Assembly (NCBI GenBank): GCA_004554085.1
Contig: SFNY01000043.1
Span: 1-27,179 of the forward strand
Source of the DNA: Clostridiales bacterium
Lineage (GTDB): Bacteria; Bacillota; Clostridia; Christensenellales; Aristaeellaceae
Reading direction: 5' to 3'
DNA length: 27,179 nucleotides
Under the pieces are notes generated by a model, which saw only the letters and a list, made by a program, of their open reading frames with translations, searched no databases and had not been told where the DNA came from. This document shows, piece by piece, positions 1 through 7,818 of this stretch. A program made the position numbers and the translations under genes. Each line of letters begins with the position of its first letter. Position 1 is the stretch's first letter.

Positions 1-54
1 AGACCGCTTTCAGTATAGCATTGGAGGCCTTTTTCTCTAAGTCTTTTTCTTCAC

Positions 55-73
55 CCCCCAGTTCAACTGGGGG
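55..73. repeat. GC-rich short hairpin
   Basis: A seven-base perfect inverted repeat (CCCCCAG at 55-61, CTGGGGG at 67-73) encloses the loop TTCAA. Pyrimidine-rich sequence lies on both sides, and GTTTCATCTT follows on the plus strand. It could be a weak terminator for a gene that lies left of the window. The T-tract is short, so this is tentative. Confidence 0.35.
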
Positions 74-100
74 TTTCATCTTGCCTGTTCGGCGCACAAT

Positions 101-142
101 TAAAATGCAGATCATTGACATGATTTTTCGATGATCTGCATT
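101..142 (-). terminator. Possible terminator of the pxp-ycsI operon
   Basis: A perfect 12-base inverted repeat (104-115 with 131-142, core ATGCAGATCAT) has a 15-base loop. Read on the minus strand, the second arm is followed by TTTTAATTG, a modest U-tract. It lies about 150 bases past the stop of ycsI, so it may end that operon. The A+T content of 100-296 is clearly higher than that of the neighbouring genes. No convincing gene is seen in 1-296. A minus-strand open frame at 146-328 overlaps the end of ycsI, and only its C-terminal half looks protein-like. Confidence 0.4.
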
Positions 143-296
143 CTGTCAGTGCTTTGAATCGAGCACCAAATCCACTGCATTTGATAAATCAATCCCATCA
201 AACAAAAGATTGCCAGAGTGGTCTAAAAACTGTATGACATTGGTTGAGGCAGCACCATGACGTATTTTTTCACAGCTCCATCCCTTTGTGTTCGCT

Positions 297-1118
297 TCAG
301 AGTGCCGGGTTCCGCTGGAGGAAGGCATTCAGCGCCTCATTCAGTATGTCCGTGATGAACATGTAGCCGGGCGCATGGGTGACGGCCAGCTCGGGACGCG
401 CGTTCTCCAGCGCCGCCTGGGGGGTCACGCCGCAGGGCCAGAACACCGGAACCTCGCCGGGCTCCAGCGGCACCGGATCGCCGTAATCCGGCTTGCTGAG
501 GTCGGCAATGCCGATCTGCGCGGGATCGCCAATGTGGACGGGCGCGCCGTGAACATTGGGCATCCGCGCCGTGATTTCCGCCGCCAGCTTCGCCTGTTCC
601 GGCCTCATGGGGCGCATGCTGCACACCATCGCCCCACGGAATGCGCTGACAGCACGGGTTTGCAGGTTCGTCTTGTACATGGATACGTTGCAGCCCCGGT
701 CGATGTGGCGCATGGAGATGCCCGCGCGGATCAGCGCCTCCTCGAAGGAGAAGCTGCATCCGATGAGAAATCCAACGGAGTCCTCGCGCCAAAAGGGCGA
801 GACGTCGTCCACCTCCCCCGCCAGCACCCCGGAACGATAGATGCGGTAGCGGGGAATGTCGCGGGTGATGTCGCCGTCGGAGGCCATGCGGTGCGTGCGG
901 GGCGTGCCGCGCACCACCTCCAGCACCGGACAGGCGGCGTGATTCTGCCGCGCAAATTCAGAAAAATCGTCCGCCCAGGCTGCGGACAGGATGACCAGAT
1001 TGGCCTGGGCATAGCCCGCGCACATGCCGGCGGTGGGATACGGGACTCTCCCGTCCCGAATCTGCATGCGCACCTCCTGCGGGGACAGGGCGCTGTATTT
1101 GCGAACGTCAAAGCTCAT
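297..1118 (-). CDS. ycsI: YcsI-type DUF1445 putative hydro-lyase
   Basis: The 273-residue protein matches the DUF1445/UPF0317 family: an N-terminal block around VPYPTAGMCAGYAQANLV, then VEVVRGTPRTHRMA-like sequence, a central acidic stretch (SPFWREDSVGFLIGCSFSFE) and the C-terminal FWPCGVTPQAAL motif. The reaction is unproven. The family keeps company with 5-oxoprolinase genes (as ycsI does beside kipI-kipA in Bacillus subtilis), and a related domain occurs in mammalian D-glutamate cyclase, which makes 5-oxo-D-proline. A role in supplying or processing 5-oxoproline is therefore inferred. The ATG has a strong AGGAGGAAG site upstream. The gene starts 15 bases after pxpC and is the last of the four-gene operon. 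It looks complete. Confidence 0.85.
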   Translation of the reverse strand: MSFDVRKYSALSPQEVRMQIRDGRVPYPTAGMCAGYAQANLVILSAAWADDFSEFARQNHAACPVLEVVRGTPRTHRMASDGDITRDIPRYRIYRSGVLAGEVDDVSPFWREDSVGFLIGCSFSFEEALIRAGISMRHIDRGCNVSMYKTNLQTRAVSAFRGAMVCSMRPMRPEQAKLAAEITARMPNVHGAPVHIGDPAQIGIADLSKPDYGDPVPLEPGEVPVFWPCGVTPQAALENARPELAVTHAPGYMFITDILNEALNAFLQRNPAL

Positions 1119-1133
1119 GATCTCTTCCTCCTG

Positions 1134-2078
1134 TCAGAAATAGGATTTCAGCGTCTCGATGCGTTGAAGCTGTTCGCGGCGAAGCTGCTGGGCGCATTCG
1201 ACGCTCACGGCCTCGAAGCGAATCCACTCCCCCGCCATCTTCTGGGCGATCTTCGAGTAGTCCGCGCTGATCACGCAGGCGATCTTGGCATAGCCGCCGG
1301 TGGTCTGGCGATCCGCCAGCATGATGATGGGCTGGCCCGAATCCGGAACCTGCACCGCCCCGAAGGGAATGCCGTCCGAGAGGATGTTGCCGTCGCTCAC
1401 GTGCTCGATCCTCTCCCCCTGCAGGCGATAGCCCATGCGGTCGGACTGGCTGAGCACCTGATACGCGGATGTGAGGAAGGTCTGAATCCCGGCGGGCGTG
1501 AAGCGGTTCGCCTGCGGGCCGAGCACCACGCGCAGAACCGACGTGCCGCCGGAGTCGATGCGTGGGGGCACGGCGGCGCGGCAGGGATAGATGGGAAAGG
1601 GCGCGCCCGGGCAGAGAAAGCCGAGCTCGTCGCCCCTGCGCAGCTTGCGGCCCTCCAGTCCGCCCATGCCGGAGGGCAGGTGCGTGGCGCGGCTGCCCAT
1701 CGTCAGAGGCACGTCCAGTCCGCCGCTGAACGCCAGATAGGCGCGAAAACCACTCCTGCGGCCATCGAAGGAAAGCACCTGTCCGCGATGCACGCGCAGC
1801 ACACGATAGCAGGAGATCGGCGTGCCGTCCAGACGCGGTCCAAAGTCGCCGCCGGTGATCGCCACGTTGTTGTCCTGCAAGAACTCGATGGCGGGGCCGG
1901 TCAGCGTCAGCTCCAGCCCTGCAGCGCGCGCATCGTTGCCCACCAGGAGCTGTGCCAGTGCGTGCGCGTCGGGATCCGCCGGGCCGGACACGGGCACGCC
2001 CACGCCCTGCATGCCGTAGCGCCCCGCGTCCTGCACCGTGGTCATGGGGCTGTCCGTGAGGATGCGAATGCCGCCCAT
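1134..2078 (-). CDS. pxpC: 5-oxoprolinase subunit PxpC (KipA/AHS2)
   Basis: This 314-residue protein is the AHS2 (biotin-dependent carboxyltransferase-like) subunit of the PxpABC 5-oxoprolinase, which opens 5-oxo-L-proline to L-glutamate with ATP. Visible family blocks are the N-terminal TTVQDAGRYGMQGVGVPVSG with DPDAHALAQLLVGN, a central PLRLG-like GPQANRF segment and the C-terminal TTGGYAKIACVISADYSKIA. A longer open frame begins at 2171, but the ATG at 2078 is preferred. It gives the usual N-terminus, sits one base after the pxpB stop, and is preceded by AGGGAGGT inside the end of pxpB. The tight spacing suggests translational coupling. The protein is cytosolic and full length. Confidence 0.92.
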   Translation of the reverse strand: MGGIRILTDSPMTTVQDAGRYGMQGVGVPVSGPADPDAHALAQLLVGNDARAAGLELTLTGPAIEFLQDNNVAITGGDFGPRLDGTPISCYRVLRVHRGQVLSFDGRRSGFRAYLAFSGGLDVPLTMGSRATHLPSGMGGLEGRKLRRGDELGFLCPGAPFPIYPCRAAVPPRIDSGGTSVLRVVLGPQANRFTPAGIQTFLTSAYQVLSQSDRMGYRLQGERIEHVSDGNILSDGIPFGAVQVPDSGQPIIMLADRQTTGGYAKIACVISADYSKIAQKMAGEWIRFEAVSVECAQQLRREQLQRIETLKSYF

Positions 2079-2079
2079 G

Positions 2080-2814
2080 TCACACGACCTCCCTTCGCAC
2101 GACGGGCTCGTAGCTGCCATCCCACACCGCTGCTTCGATTCTTTTGAATTCTGCCGGGCTGATGGGTACAAATTTCACATACTGCCCCGCGCGCAGCAGG
2201 ATCGATTCATCCCGGCGGGCGTCGTACAGCCGAAGGGGCGTGCGCCCGATCAACTGCCAGCCGCCGGGGGAATCCACGGGATATGCGCCGGTCTGACTGC
2301 CCGCGATGCCCACGGAACCGGCGGGAATCCGCACCCGGGGCGCGCTGAGCCGCGGCGTGTGCAGGCGCGCGTCCAGGCCGCCCAGATAGGTGAAGCCGGG
2401 CATGAAGCCCATCATGTAGACCAGGTAGGACGGCGCGCTGTGCAGGCGGATCACCTCCTCAGCGCTCAGCCCTGCATGATCCGCCACAAACAGGAGGTCA
2501 GGGCCGTATTCGCCGCCATAGACAGTCGGAAGCTCGACGACGATGCGCTCCCTCTCCGCAATTCCCTCCCCTGCGGGCATGATCGCACGCAACAGCGCGG
2601 AGAGCCGGGCAAAGCTGATCTGCTCGGGGCGATAGTACAAGGTCAGCGTGCAGTAGGCGCTCACCCATTCTACCACGCCCTCCGGGCGATGGGCCTCCAG
2701 CGCCCGAGCCAGCGCGCAGACCCACGCGTTGATCTCCGGTCGAATCGCTTCCTCGAAGTGCACGTTCAGCGCACAGTCGCCGCAGGGCAGAATCTCGGGT
2801 GCGGTGATACTCAT
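2080..2814 (-). CDS. pxpB: 5-oxoprolinase subunit PxpB (KipI/AHS1)
   Basis: The 244-residue protein carries the AHS1 domain over its whole length. It starts with the typical PCGDCALNVHFE block. The family signature FMPGFTYLGGLDARLHTPRL follows, then RVRIPAGSVGIAGSQTGAYP and SPGGWQLIGRTPLRLYD. It forms the kinase-like PxpB-PxpC part of the ATP-dependent 5-oxoprolinase. In B. subtilis the homologue KipI was first described as an inhibitor of the sporulation kinase KinA. Its start overlaps the pxpA stop in an ATGA arrangement, and pxpC follows after one base, so the three subunits are probably made together. Confidence 0.93.
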   Translation of the reverse strand: MSITAPEILPCGDCALNVHFEEAIRPEINAWVCALARALEAHRPEGVVEWVSAYCTLTLYYRPEQISFARLSALLRAIMPAGEGIAERERIVVELPTVYGGEYGPDLLFVADHAGLSAEEVIRLHSAPSYLVYMMGFMPGFTYLGGLDARLHTPRLSAPRVRIPAGSVGIAGSQTGAYPVDSPGGWQLIGRTPLRLYDARRDESILLRAGQYVKFVPISPAEFKRIEAAVWDGSYEPVVRREVV

Positions 2815-3581
2815 GCGATCACCTCGTCCAGCTTGCCGACCTTGATCCCTTCGGCGACCAGCGCAGCGTGAATCGCCTCGACGAAGGCGACGGCCTCGGG
2901 AATGTCCCCGTGGACGCAGATGGAGTGGGCCAGAATGGGAATGTCGATCCCATCCACAGTTGTGACCACACCATCCCGAACCATGCGCACCGCGCGGCGG
3001 ATGGCGCAGTCTGGGTTGGTGATCACCGCGCCGGGTTGGGAACGCGGCACGAGGCTGCCGTCGGACAGATAGGCGCGGTCTGCAAAGACCTCGCTGGCCC
3101 AGCGCAGGCCGGTCTGCTGCGCGGCGCTGAGCAGACAGCTGCCCGCCAGGCCCAGGATGATTGCATCAGGCGCAACGGCCTGAATTCCCTCGCAGATGGC
3201 CAGCGCCAGCTTCATGTCCTTCGCCGCCGTATTGTACAGCGCACCGTGGGGCTTGACGTGCTGCAGCGGCAGACCCTGTGCCCGCAGAAACGCCTGCAGC
3301 GCGCCCACCTGGTACATTACCGCCGTGCGCGCTTCGTTCGGGCTCAGCGCCATGTTGCGCCGTCCGAAGCCCAGCAGGTCGGGATAGCCCGGGTGCGCAC
3401 CCACCGCAGTGCCGGATGCGACCGCCGCGCGGACGGTTCGCTCCATGACCTCAGGATCCCCTGCGTGCCAGCCGCAGGCCACGTTTGCCGAGCTGATGTG
3501 GCGCAGCACCGCACTGTCCATGCCAATGGTGTATGCGCCGAAGCTCTCTCCAAGGTCGCTGTTCAAATCCACCACGCGCAT
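2811..3581 (-). CDS. pxpA: 5-oxoprolinase subunit PxpA (LamB/YcsF)
   Basis: The 256-residue LamB/YcsF-family protein has all the hallmark blocks: VDLNSDLGESFG at the N-terminus, NVACGWHAGDP, GAHPGYPDLLGFGRR, QHVKPHGALYN and, late, VHGDIPEAVAF. It is the PxpA component of 5-oxoprolinase. A TTG at 3587 would lengthen the frame by two codons, but it abuts the GAGGAGGT ribosome site with no spacing. The ATG at 3581 sits six bases after that site and is the better start. It is the first gene of the minus-strand operon pxpA-pxpB-pxpC-ycsI and follows a consensus promoter about 60 bases upstream. Confidence 0.94.
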   Translation of the reverse strand: MRVVDLNSDLGESFGAYTIGMDSAVLRHISSANVACGWHAGDPEVMERTVRAAVASGTAVGAHPGYPDLLGFGRRNMALSPNEARTAVMYQVGALQAFLRAQGLPLQHVKPHGALYNTAAKDMKLALAICEGIQAVAPDAIILGLAGSCLLSAAQQTGLRWASEVFADRAYLSDGSLVPRSQPGAVITNPDCAIRRAVRMVRDGVVTTVDGIDIPILAHSICVHGDIPEAVAFVEAIHAALVAEGIKVGKLDEVIA

Positions 3582-3607
3582 ATGCAAACCTCCTCAAAAA
3601 AAGCGGC

Positions 3608-3625
3608 GGCGTCAAAAATGACACC
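3608..3625. promoter_or_regulatory. Palindrome in the pxpA leader, possible operator
   Basis: An imperfect palindrome of GGCGTCA and TGACACC half-sites lies just downstream of the predicted pxpA transcription start. A further GGTGTCA copy occurs at 3677-3683, beside the -35 element. A repressor bound here would block the operon. Which regulator uses it cannot be told, and no regulator gene is adjacent. Confidence 0.35.
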
Positions 3626-3643
3626 GTCGTCTCGTTTTCCTGC

Positions 3644-3672
3644 ATTATATTCCGGATGCATCTGCTTGTCAA
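3644..3672 (-). promoter_or_regulatory. Consensus sigma-A promoter for pxpA operon
   Basis: Read on the minus strand, TTGACA (3672-3667) and TATAAT (3649-3644) are separated by 17 bases. Both hexamers match the consensus exactly. Transcription would start near 3637, about 55 bases ahead of the pxpA ATG. Confidence 0.85.
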
Positions 3673-3765
3673 TGGTGGTGTCAAAATCTTAATCCAAAAC
3701 CTGCCGCCGAATTAAAACGAACATTTTTGCAGGAAATTCGGGGAAACCTGCATACATTGCCGCAT

Positions 3766-3786
3766 AAATCGCGAATAAAACGATTT
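3766..3786. repeat. AAATCG/CGATTT inverted repeat, operator-like
   Basis: The arms AAATCG (3766-3771) and CGATTT (3781-3786) flank a nine-base spacer, 18 bases upstream of the -35 element of the plus-strand transporter promoter. A second inverted pair, TGCAGG/CCTGCA, lies at 3728-3752. Their position between two divergent promoters suits an activator or repressor site, but this is only positional inference. Confidence 0.3.
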
Positions 3787-3803
3787 AAATTCCGTAAATT
3801 GAG

Positions 3804-3832
3804 TTGACAAGCCCATTTGGGGATGCTATAAT
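3804..3832 (+). promoter_or_regulatory. Consensus extended -10 promoter for liv-type operon
   Basis: TTGACA (3804-3809) and TATAAT (3827-3832) are 17 bases apart, and TGC immediately before the -10 adds an extended -10 element. This predicts strong expression from about 3839. It leaves a leader of about 95 bases before the binding-protein start, with CCGCCC and GGGCGG arms that could pair. Confidence 0.88.
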
Positions 3833-3932
3833 GCCCACCAACAGCAACGGGTACGAAATGAATTTTCCGCCCATTGCTGTTTCATTTTTATCTCCGTCCC
3901 CACCGGGCGGCAAGAGAAAGGCGGGCATTGAT

Positions 3933-5222
3933 ATGAAAAAGCTGTTATCCTCGCTGTTGGCACTTGTGCTGCTGATCGGATCGACCGCAGCGCTGGCGGC
4001 GAACTGTCAGGTGGGCGTCCTCTATCCCCTCAGCGGCAATGTCGCCACCATCGGTCAGCTGGATGTGCTGGCCATTGAGCTGACGGCGGAGATCATCAAC
4101 AACGAGCACCCCGAGCTGGACCTCCCCTTTGCCGCAGAGGCGGGCATCCCCGGTCTGGAGGGCGGCAAGCTGGTGCTGAACGTGTCCGACACCCAGGGCA
4201 ACGCCGAGATCGGCCAGTCCGAGGCGGAGCGCCTGATCGACGAGGTCGGCGTTGACGTCATCATCGGCGCGTACAACTCCGCGGTGACCAAGACCGCCTC
4301 CACCGTCGCCGAGCGCAGCGAGATCCCCTTCATCAATGCCGGCTCCACCCCCGTTGACCTGACGGAGCGCGGCTACGAGTGGTTCTTCCGCACCACGCCC
4401 CACGACGGCACCTTCATCGAGGACAGCTTCAAGTTCCTGGCGAGTCTGCGCGACGACAAGGGTCTGGACATTCAGACGCTGGCGCTGTTCCACGAGGACA
4501 CCGAGTACGGCGCAAAGCTGCGCGCGCAGATCGAAGAGCAGGCCCCGGCGTACGGCTTCGACATCGTCGAGAACATCTCCTACAGCCAGAACGCCACCAA
4601 CCTGTCCGCCGAGGTCATGAAGCTGAAGGAAGCCAATGCGGACGTGCTGATGTGCGGCAGCTACAACTCCGACGCGATCCTGCTGTACCGCACCATGAAG
4701 GAACAGAACTGGACGCCGAAGCTGCTGCTCGGCCAGCGCGCGGGCTTCACCGCCACCGAGACCGTGGAGACCGTCGGCGCGACCGACATAAATGACACGC
4801 TGTCCACCAACCTTTTCGCGCTGGATCTGAGCGTGACCAATCCCAACGTCAAGATTGTGAATGACCTCTTCAAGGAGTATCAGGTTGAAAAGGGCTTCGT
4901 ATCCGATGTGGCCTCCGGCGCGGACATGAACGATGCCTACGCCCGTGCCTTCACCGTGGTCTTTGCCCTGGCCTACGCGCTGGATGCGGCAGGTTCCACC
5001 GAGAACTACGCCATTCAGGAGGCGCTGCAGGGTCTGGACGTCGCCAACGAGGGCCAGCTGATCGTGCCCTGGGCCGGCATCCGCTTCGACGAATCCGGTC
5101 AGAACGTGCTGGCGGGCGGCATCATCACCCAGCTGATCGACGGTTCGTTCGTTACCGTGTATCCCTTTGAGAGCGCGGCCTCCGAGGTCGTCTATCCCTA
5201 CACGCCCTGGTCCGAGCGTTAA
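3933..5222 (+). CDS. Amino-acid-type ABC transporter substrate-binding protein
   Basis: The 429-residue protein belongs to the type I periplasmic-binding family used by branched-chain amino acid, amide and urea importers (LivJ-like). After a signal peptide (MKKLLSSLLALVLLIGSTA, then ALAA) the mature part begins with VGVLYPLSGNVATIG, and IIGAYNSAVTKTASTVAE with IPFINAGSTP follows, as in LivJ relatives. An upstream in-frame ATG at 3831 lies inside the promoter -10 and is rejected. The start at 3933 gives a clean signal sequence. The only early cysteine is preceded by Ala-Asn, not a lipobox, so lipid anchoring is doubtful. Substrate is unknown; the divergent 5-oxoprolinase operon suggests 5-oxoproline or glutamate-like compounds. 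Confidence 0.88.
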   Translation: MKKLLSSLLALVLLIGSTAALAANCQVGVLYPLSGNVATIGQLDVLAIELTAEIINNEHPELDLPFAAEAGIPGLEGGKLVLNVSDTQGNAEIGQSEAERLIDEVGVDVIIGAYNSAVTKTASTVAERSEIPFINAGSTPVDLTERGYEWFFRTTPHDGTFIEDSFKFLASLRDDKGLDIQTLALFHEDTEYGAKLRAQIEEQAPAYGFDIVENISYSQNATNLSAEVMKLKEANADVLMCGSYNSDAILLYRTMKEQNWTPKLLLGQRAGFTATETVETVGATDINDTLSTNLFALDLSVTNPNVKIVNDLFKEYQVEKGFVSDVASGADMNDAYARAFTVVFALAYALDAAGSTENYAIQEALQGLDVANEGQLIVPWAGIRFDESGQNVLAGGIITQLIDGSFVTVYPFESAASEVVYPYTPWSER

Positions 5223-5236
5223 GGGCAAACCATTTC

Positions 5237-5264
5237 CCGCCGCGCGCCATCCCGCGCGCGGCGG
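5237..5264 (+). promoter_or_regulatory. Strong intercistronic hairpin after the binding protein
   Basis: The arms CCGCCGCGCG and CGCGCGGCGG (extended to 11 pairs) close a six-base loop directly after the binding-protein stop. No T-run follows, so it is more likely an RNA-stabilising or attenuating hairpin. Such hairpins let the binding protein be made in excess over the permeases that follow at 5298. Confidence 0.6.
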
Positions 5265-5297
5265 TTCCATTCAATTCTGAACCGGGAGGCGAAACAG

Positions 5298-6164
5298 ATG
5301 GGTACGCAGCTTGCACAAATACTCGTTGAAGGGTGCATCAACGGTTCCAGCATCGCGCTGGTGGCCATCGGAATCGCGCTGATCTGGGGCGTTATGGGTC
5401 TGCTCTGCTTTGCGCAAGGCGAATTTCTGATGATCGGAATGTACGTCGCCTACTTCATGATGGAGCTGTTCGGCTGGGACCCGCTGTTTTCAATGCCTCT
5501 GTGCGCGCTTGTGCTGTTCGTGATCGGGCTTGTGATCTATCATACGATGGTCCGGCGGGTGCTCACGGGGCCGAAGCTGTCCCAGCGACTGCTGACCTTC
5601 GGACTGAGCATGGTTCTGGCGAATCTCGCGCTGTACTTCTTCAAATCGGATTATCGCACGATTCGGGATACCGACCTGCTGTTCCACGGCAACATTCAGC
5701 TCTTTGGACTCAGCATCGCCGCCAACAAGCTGGTGCCGCTGATTGTATGCATTATTCTCACGCTGGCACTGTACCTGTTCCTGAACTGCACGCGCTTCGG
5801 GAAATCCATTCAGGCGGTGTCCCAGGACAAGGACGCGGCGGCGCTGATGGGCGTCAATGCCGATCGCGCCCACGCGATTGCATTCGCACTCTCCTGCGCC
5901 ATCACAGGCGCTGCGGGCGGAATTCTTACTTATTATTACTACATCTCGCCCACCGTGGGCACCACGTTCCAGCTCTTCGGCTTCATCGCCGTGTCGATGG
6001 GCGGCTACGGCAGCATCATCGGCGCGTTTGCGGGCGGCATCATCATGGGCGTCGTGGACATCGCCGCAGGCTTCTATCTGAACACTGCGCTGAAGTATCT
6101 GTTCGTCTGCATCGGCTTTATCATCATCGTTTCCTTTAAGCCGAAGGGACTTTTCGGGAGGTGA
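5298..6164 (+). CDS. livH: LivH-type ABC transporter permease
   Basis: The 288-residue membrane protein is a LivH-type permease (BPD_transp_2 family) with about eight hydrophobic segments. The typical opening GCINGSSIALVAIGIALIWG leads to FAQGEFLMIGMY. The cytoplasmic loop that contacts the ATPase reads FGKSIQAVSQDKDAAALMGV, and the protein ends VSFKPKGLFGR as LivH proteins do. GGGAGG lies nine bases before the ATG. Its stop overlaps the ribosome site of the next gene. Together with the binding protein, LivM-type permease and ATPase it forms one importer. The exact substrate cannot be read from the sequence, so the symbol names the family. Confidence 0.9.
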   Translation: MGTQLAQILVEGCINGSSIALVAIGIALIWGVMGLLCFAQGEFLMIGMYVAYFMMELFGWDPLFSMPLCALVLFVIGLVIYHTMVRRVLTGPKLSQRLLTFGLSMVLANLALYFFKSDYRTIRDTDLLFHGNIQLFGLSIAANKLVPLIVCIILTLALYLFLNCTRFGKSIQAVSQDKDAAALMGVNADRAHAIAFALSCAITGAAGGILTYYYYISPTVGTTFQLFGFIAVSMGGYGSIIGAFAGGIIMGVVDIAAGFYLNTALKYLFVCIGFIIIVSFKPKGLFGR

Positions 6165-6169
6165 GGGCT

Positions 6170-7177
6170 GTGACGACGAAAGCTTTTCTGAAGGATCACC
6201 GGCGGGTGCTGCTGTATTCCACGCTGCTGGTGGCGGCCATCGCCCTGCCGCTGGTGTTCACGCGCACCTTCCTGCGCAACATGTTCATCCTGATCGGCAT
6301 CTGGTCCATCGCGGGCATCGGCTGGAACTTCATCGGCGGCTATGCGGGCCAGGTCTCCATAGGCCACGCCATGTTCTTCGCCATCGGCATGTACACCCCG
6401 GCGGCGCTGTTCGACCTCTACAAGATCACGCCGCTGGCCGCCATTCCGCTGGGCATGCTCATCGCGGCGCTGGTGGCGGTGCTGGTGGGCATTCCGCTGC
6501 TGCGGCTTCGCGGGCCCCAGTTCTCCATCGCCACCATGGCCATGACCGAGTGCACGCGCTACATCTTCATCAACTGGTCGGCGCTGGGCGGCTCCTCCGG
6601 CATCTCCATCTTCAGCAAAAAGGTCAACAAGTACCTCTACCTCCAGCTTTCCGCCAACAACGACAAGGTGCTCTATTACTACATCGTGCTGGCGGTGGTG
6701 GTCGCCCTGATCGCCTTTACCCTGTGGCTGGACAAGTCCCGCTTCGGCTACGCCCTGCGCACCATCTCCGGCAACGAAAACGCGGCCGAGAGCGTGGGCA
6801 TCCACACCGCCCGCACAAAGGCCGAGGCCTTTGCACTCAGCGCCATGGTGACCAGCCTGGCCGGCGGCCTGTACGTGCAGTACATTCAGTACGTGGATCC
6901 CTACACCTCCAGCACGCTGTCGATCTCGCTGATGATCTGCCTGGTCACGGTCATGGGCGGCTGCGGCACGGTGTTCGGGCCCATCGTGGGCGCCACGGTG
7001 CTGACCTACATCTCCCAGAACACGCGCGTCTGGTTCGGCGGTACCGGCACGGGCATCGATCTCCTCATCTACGGCGCGCTGGTCATTCTGGTGGTTCTGT
7101 TCCTGCCCAAGGGAGTTCTCTCCATTCCGGGCATTCTGAAGAAGCGATTTTCAAAAAAGGAGGCGTCTGCGGCATGA
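6170..7177 (+). CDS. livM: LivM-type ABC transporter permease
   Basis: The 335-residue membrane protein is a LivM-type permease. It shows the family block GIGWNFIGGYAGQVSIGHAM near residues 45-65, the LLRLRGPQFSIATMAMTE segment, the ATPase-contact loop LRTISGNENAAESVGI and a C-terminal VLFLPKGVLSIPGIL. The frame opens at a GTG at 6161, but the GTG at 6170 is preferred because GGGAGG at 6156-6161 then sits at normal distance. It ends with a basic tail. Its stop overlaps the ATPase start (ATGA at 7174-7177), showing tight coupling. Confidence 0.9.
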   Translation: MTTKAFLKDHRRVLLYSTLLVAAIALPLVFTRTFLRNMFILIGIWSIAGIGWNFIGGYAGQVSIGHAMFFAIGMYTPAALFDLYKITPLAAIPLGMLIAALVAVLVGIPLLRLRGPQFSIATMAMTECTRYIFINWSALGGSSGISIFSKKVNKYLYLQLSANNDKVLYYYIVLAVVVALIAFTLWLDKSRFGYALRTISGNENAAESVGIHTARTKAEAFALSAMVTSLAGGLYVQYIQYVDPYTSSTLSISLMICLVTVMGGCGTVFGPIVGATVLTYISQNTRVWFGGTGTGIDLLIYGALVILVVLFLPKGVLSIPGILKKRFSKKEASAA

Positions 7178-7818
7178 CGATTCAAAATGCAAAACCGATC
7201 CTGAAGGTGGAACACGCGACCAAGAGCTTTGGCGGTCTGGTCGCCAACGAGGACATCAGCTTTGAGGCCAGGGAGGGCGAGATCATCGGCGTCGTCGGGC
7301 CGAACGGCGCGGGCAAGACCACGCTGTTCAACTCCCTCTCCGGCGCGCATCGTCTAACCAGCGGGCGCATCTATTTCCGCGATCAGGACATCACCCGCCT
7401 CTCCGCGCACGACGTCTGCCGCCGGGGCATCGGCCGCACCTTCCAGATTCCCCAGTCGCTCAACCAGATGACGGTGTTGGAAAACGTGCTGGTGGGCAGC
7501 ATGTTCCATCACCGGGAGATGCGCAAGGCGCGCGCCCACGCCCGGGAGGTTGTGGCCTTCTGCGGACTGGAGCGGCATGAGAATGAGCTGGTCGGGCGCA
7601 TGAACGTGATTCAGAAGAAGCGCGTGGAGATTGCCCGCGCGCTGGCCACAGAGCCTGAGCTGCTGCTGGACGAGACCATGGCAGGGCTCACCGACGCCGA
7701 GCGCAAGGAGGCGGTGGAGTTCATCCGCAGCATCAACAACCGGGGCGTGACCATCATCACCATCGAGCACGTGATGGACGTGCTGATGGCCGTAGGATAC
7801 ATCCCCGTCTCCTTATAA
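7174..7818 (+). CDS. livG: LivG-type ABC ATPase, 3'-truncated
   Basis: The frame encodes 214 residues, shorter than the about 250 usual for LivG. Walker A is GPNGAGKTT, the Q-loop region is RTFQIPQS, the signature region reads MNVIQKKRVEIARAL (a variant lacking LSGGQ), and the H-loop is ITIEHVMDVLM. Homology stops at about residue 207, base 7794. The last seven codons (GYIPVSL) are antisense to the response regulator gene. The C-terminal 30-40 residues are missing and no livF follows. Walker B is also odd: PELLLDE has three residues between PE and DE where LivG proteins have four, as if one CTG codon were lost from a CTG run. The protein is probably non-functional if this sequence is correct. 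Confidence 0.85.
   Translation: MTIQNAKPILKVEHATKSFGGLVANEDISFEAREGEIIGVVGPNGAGKTTLFNSLSGAHRLTSGRIYFRDQDITRLSAHDVCRRGIGRTFQIPQSLNQMTVLENVLVGSMFHHREMRKARAHAREVVAFCGLERHENELVGRMNVIQKKRVEIARALATEPELLLDETMAGLTDAERKEAVEFIRSINNRGVTIITIEHVMDVLMAVGYIPVSL

Noticed and set aside
55..73. Palindromic GC-rich element as a CRISPR repeat
   Set aside because: Only one copy is present and no spacer array or cas gene occurs in the window.
288..2147. Long plus-strand open frame opposite ycsI and pxpC
   Set aside because: It is rich in Arg, His, Ala and Gly with no family motif and lies antisense to two clear genes. GC-rich codons commonly open such frames.
3945..5270. 441-codon minus-strand frame opposite the binding protein
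   Set aside because: It is low-complexity Gly/Val/Leu/Asp sequence without domains, antisense to a gene with a clean signal peptide and family motifs.
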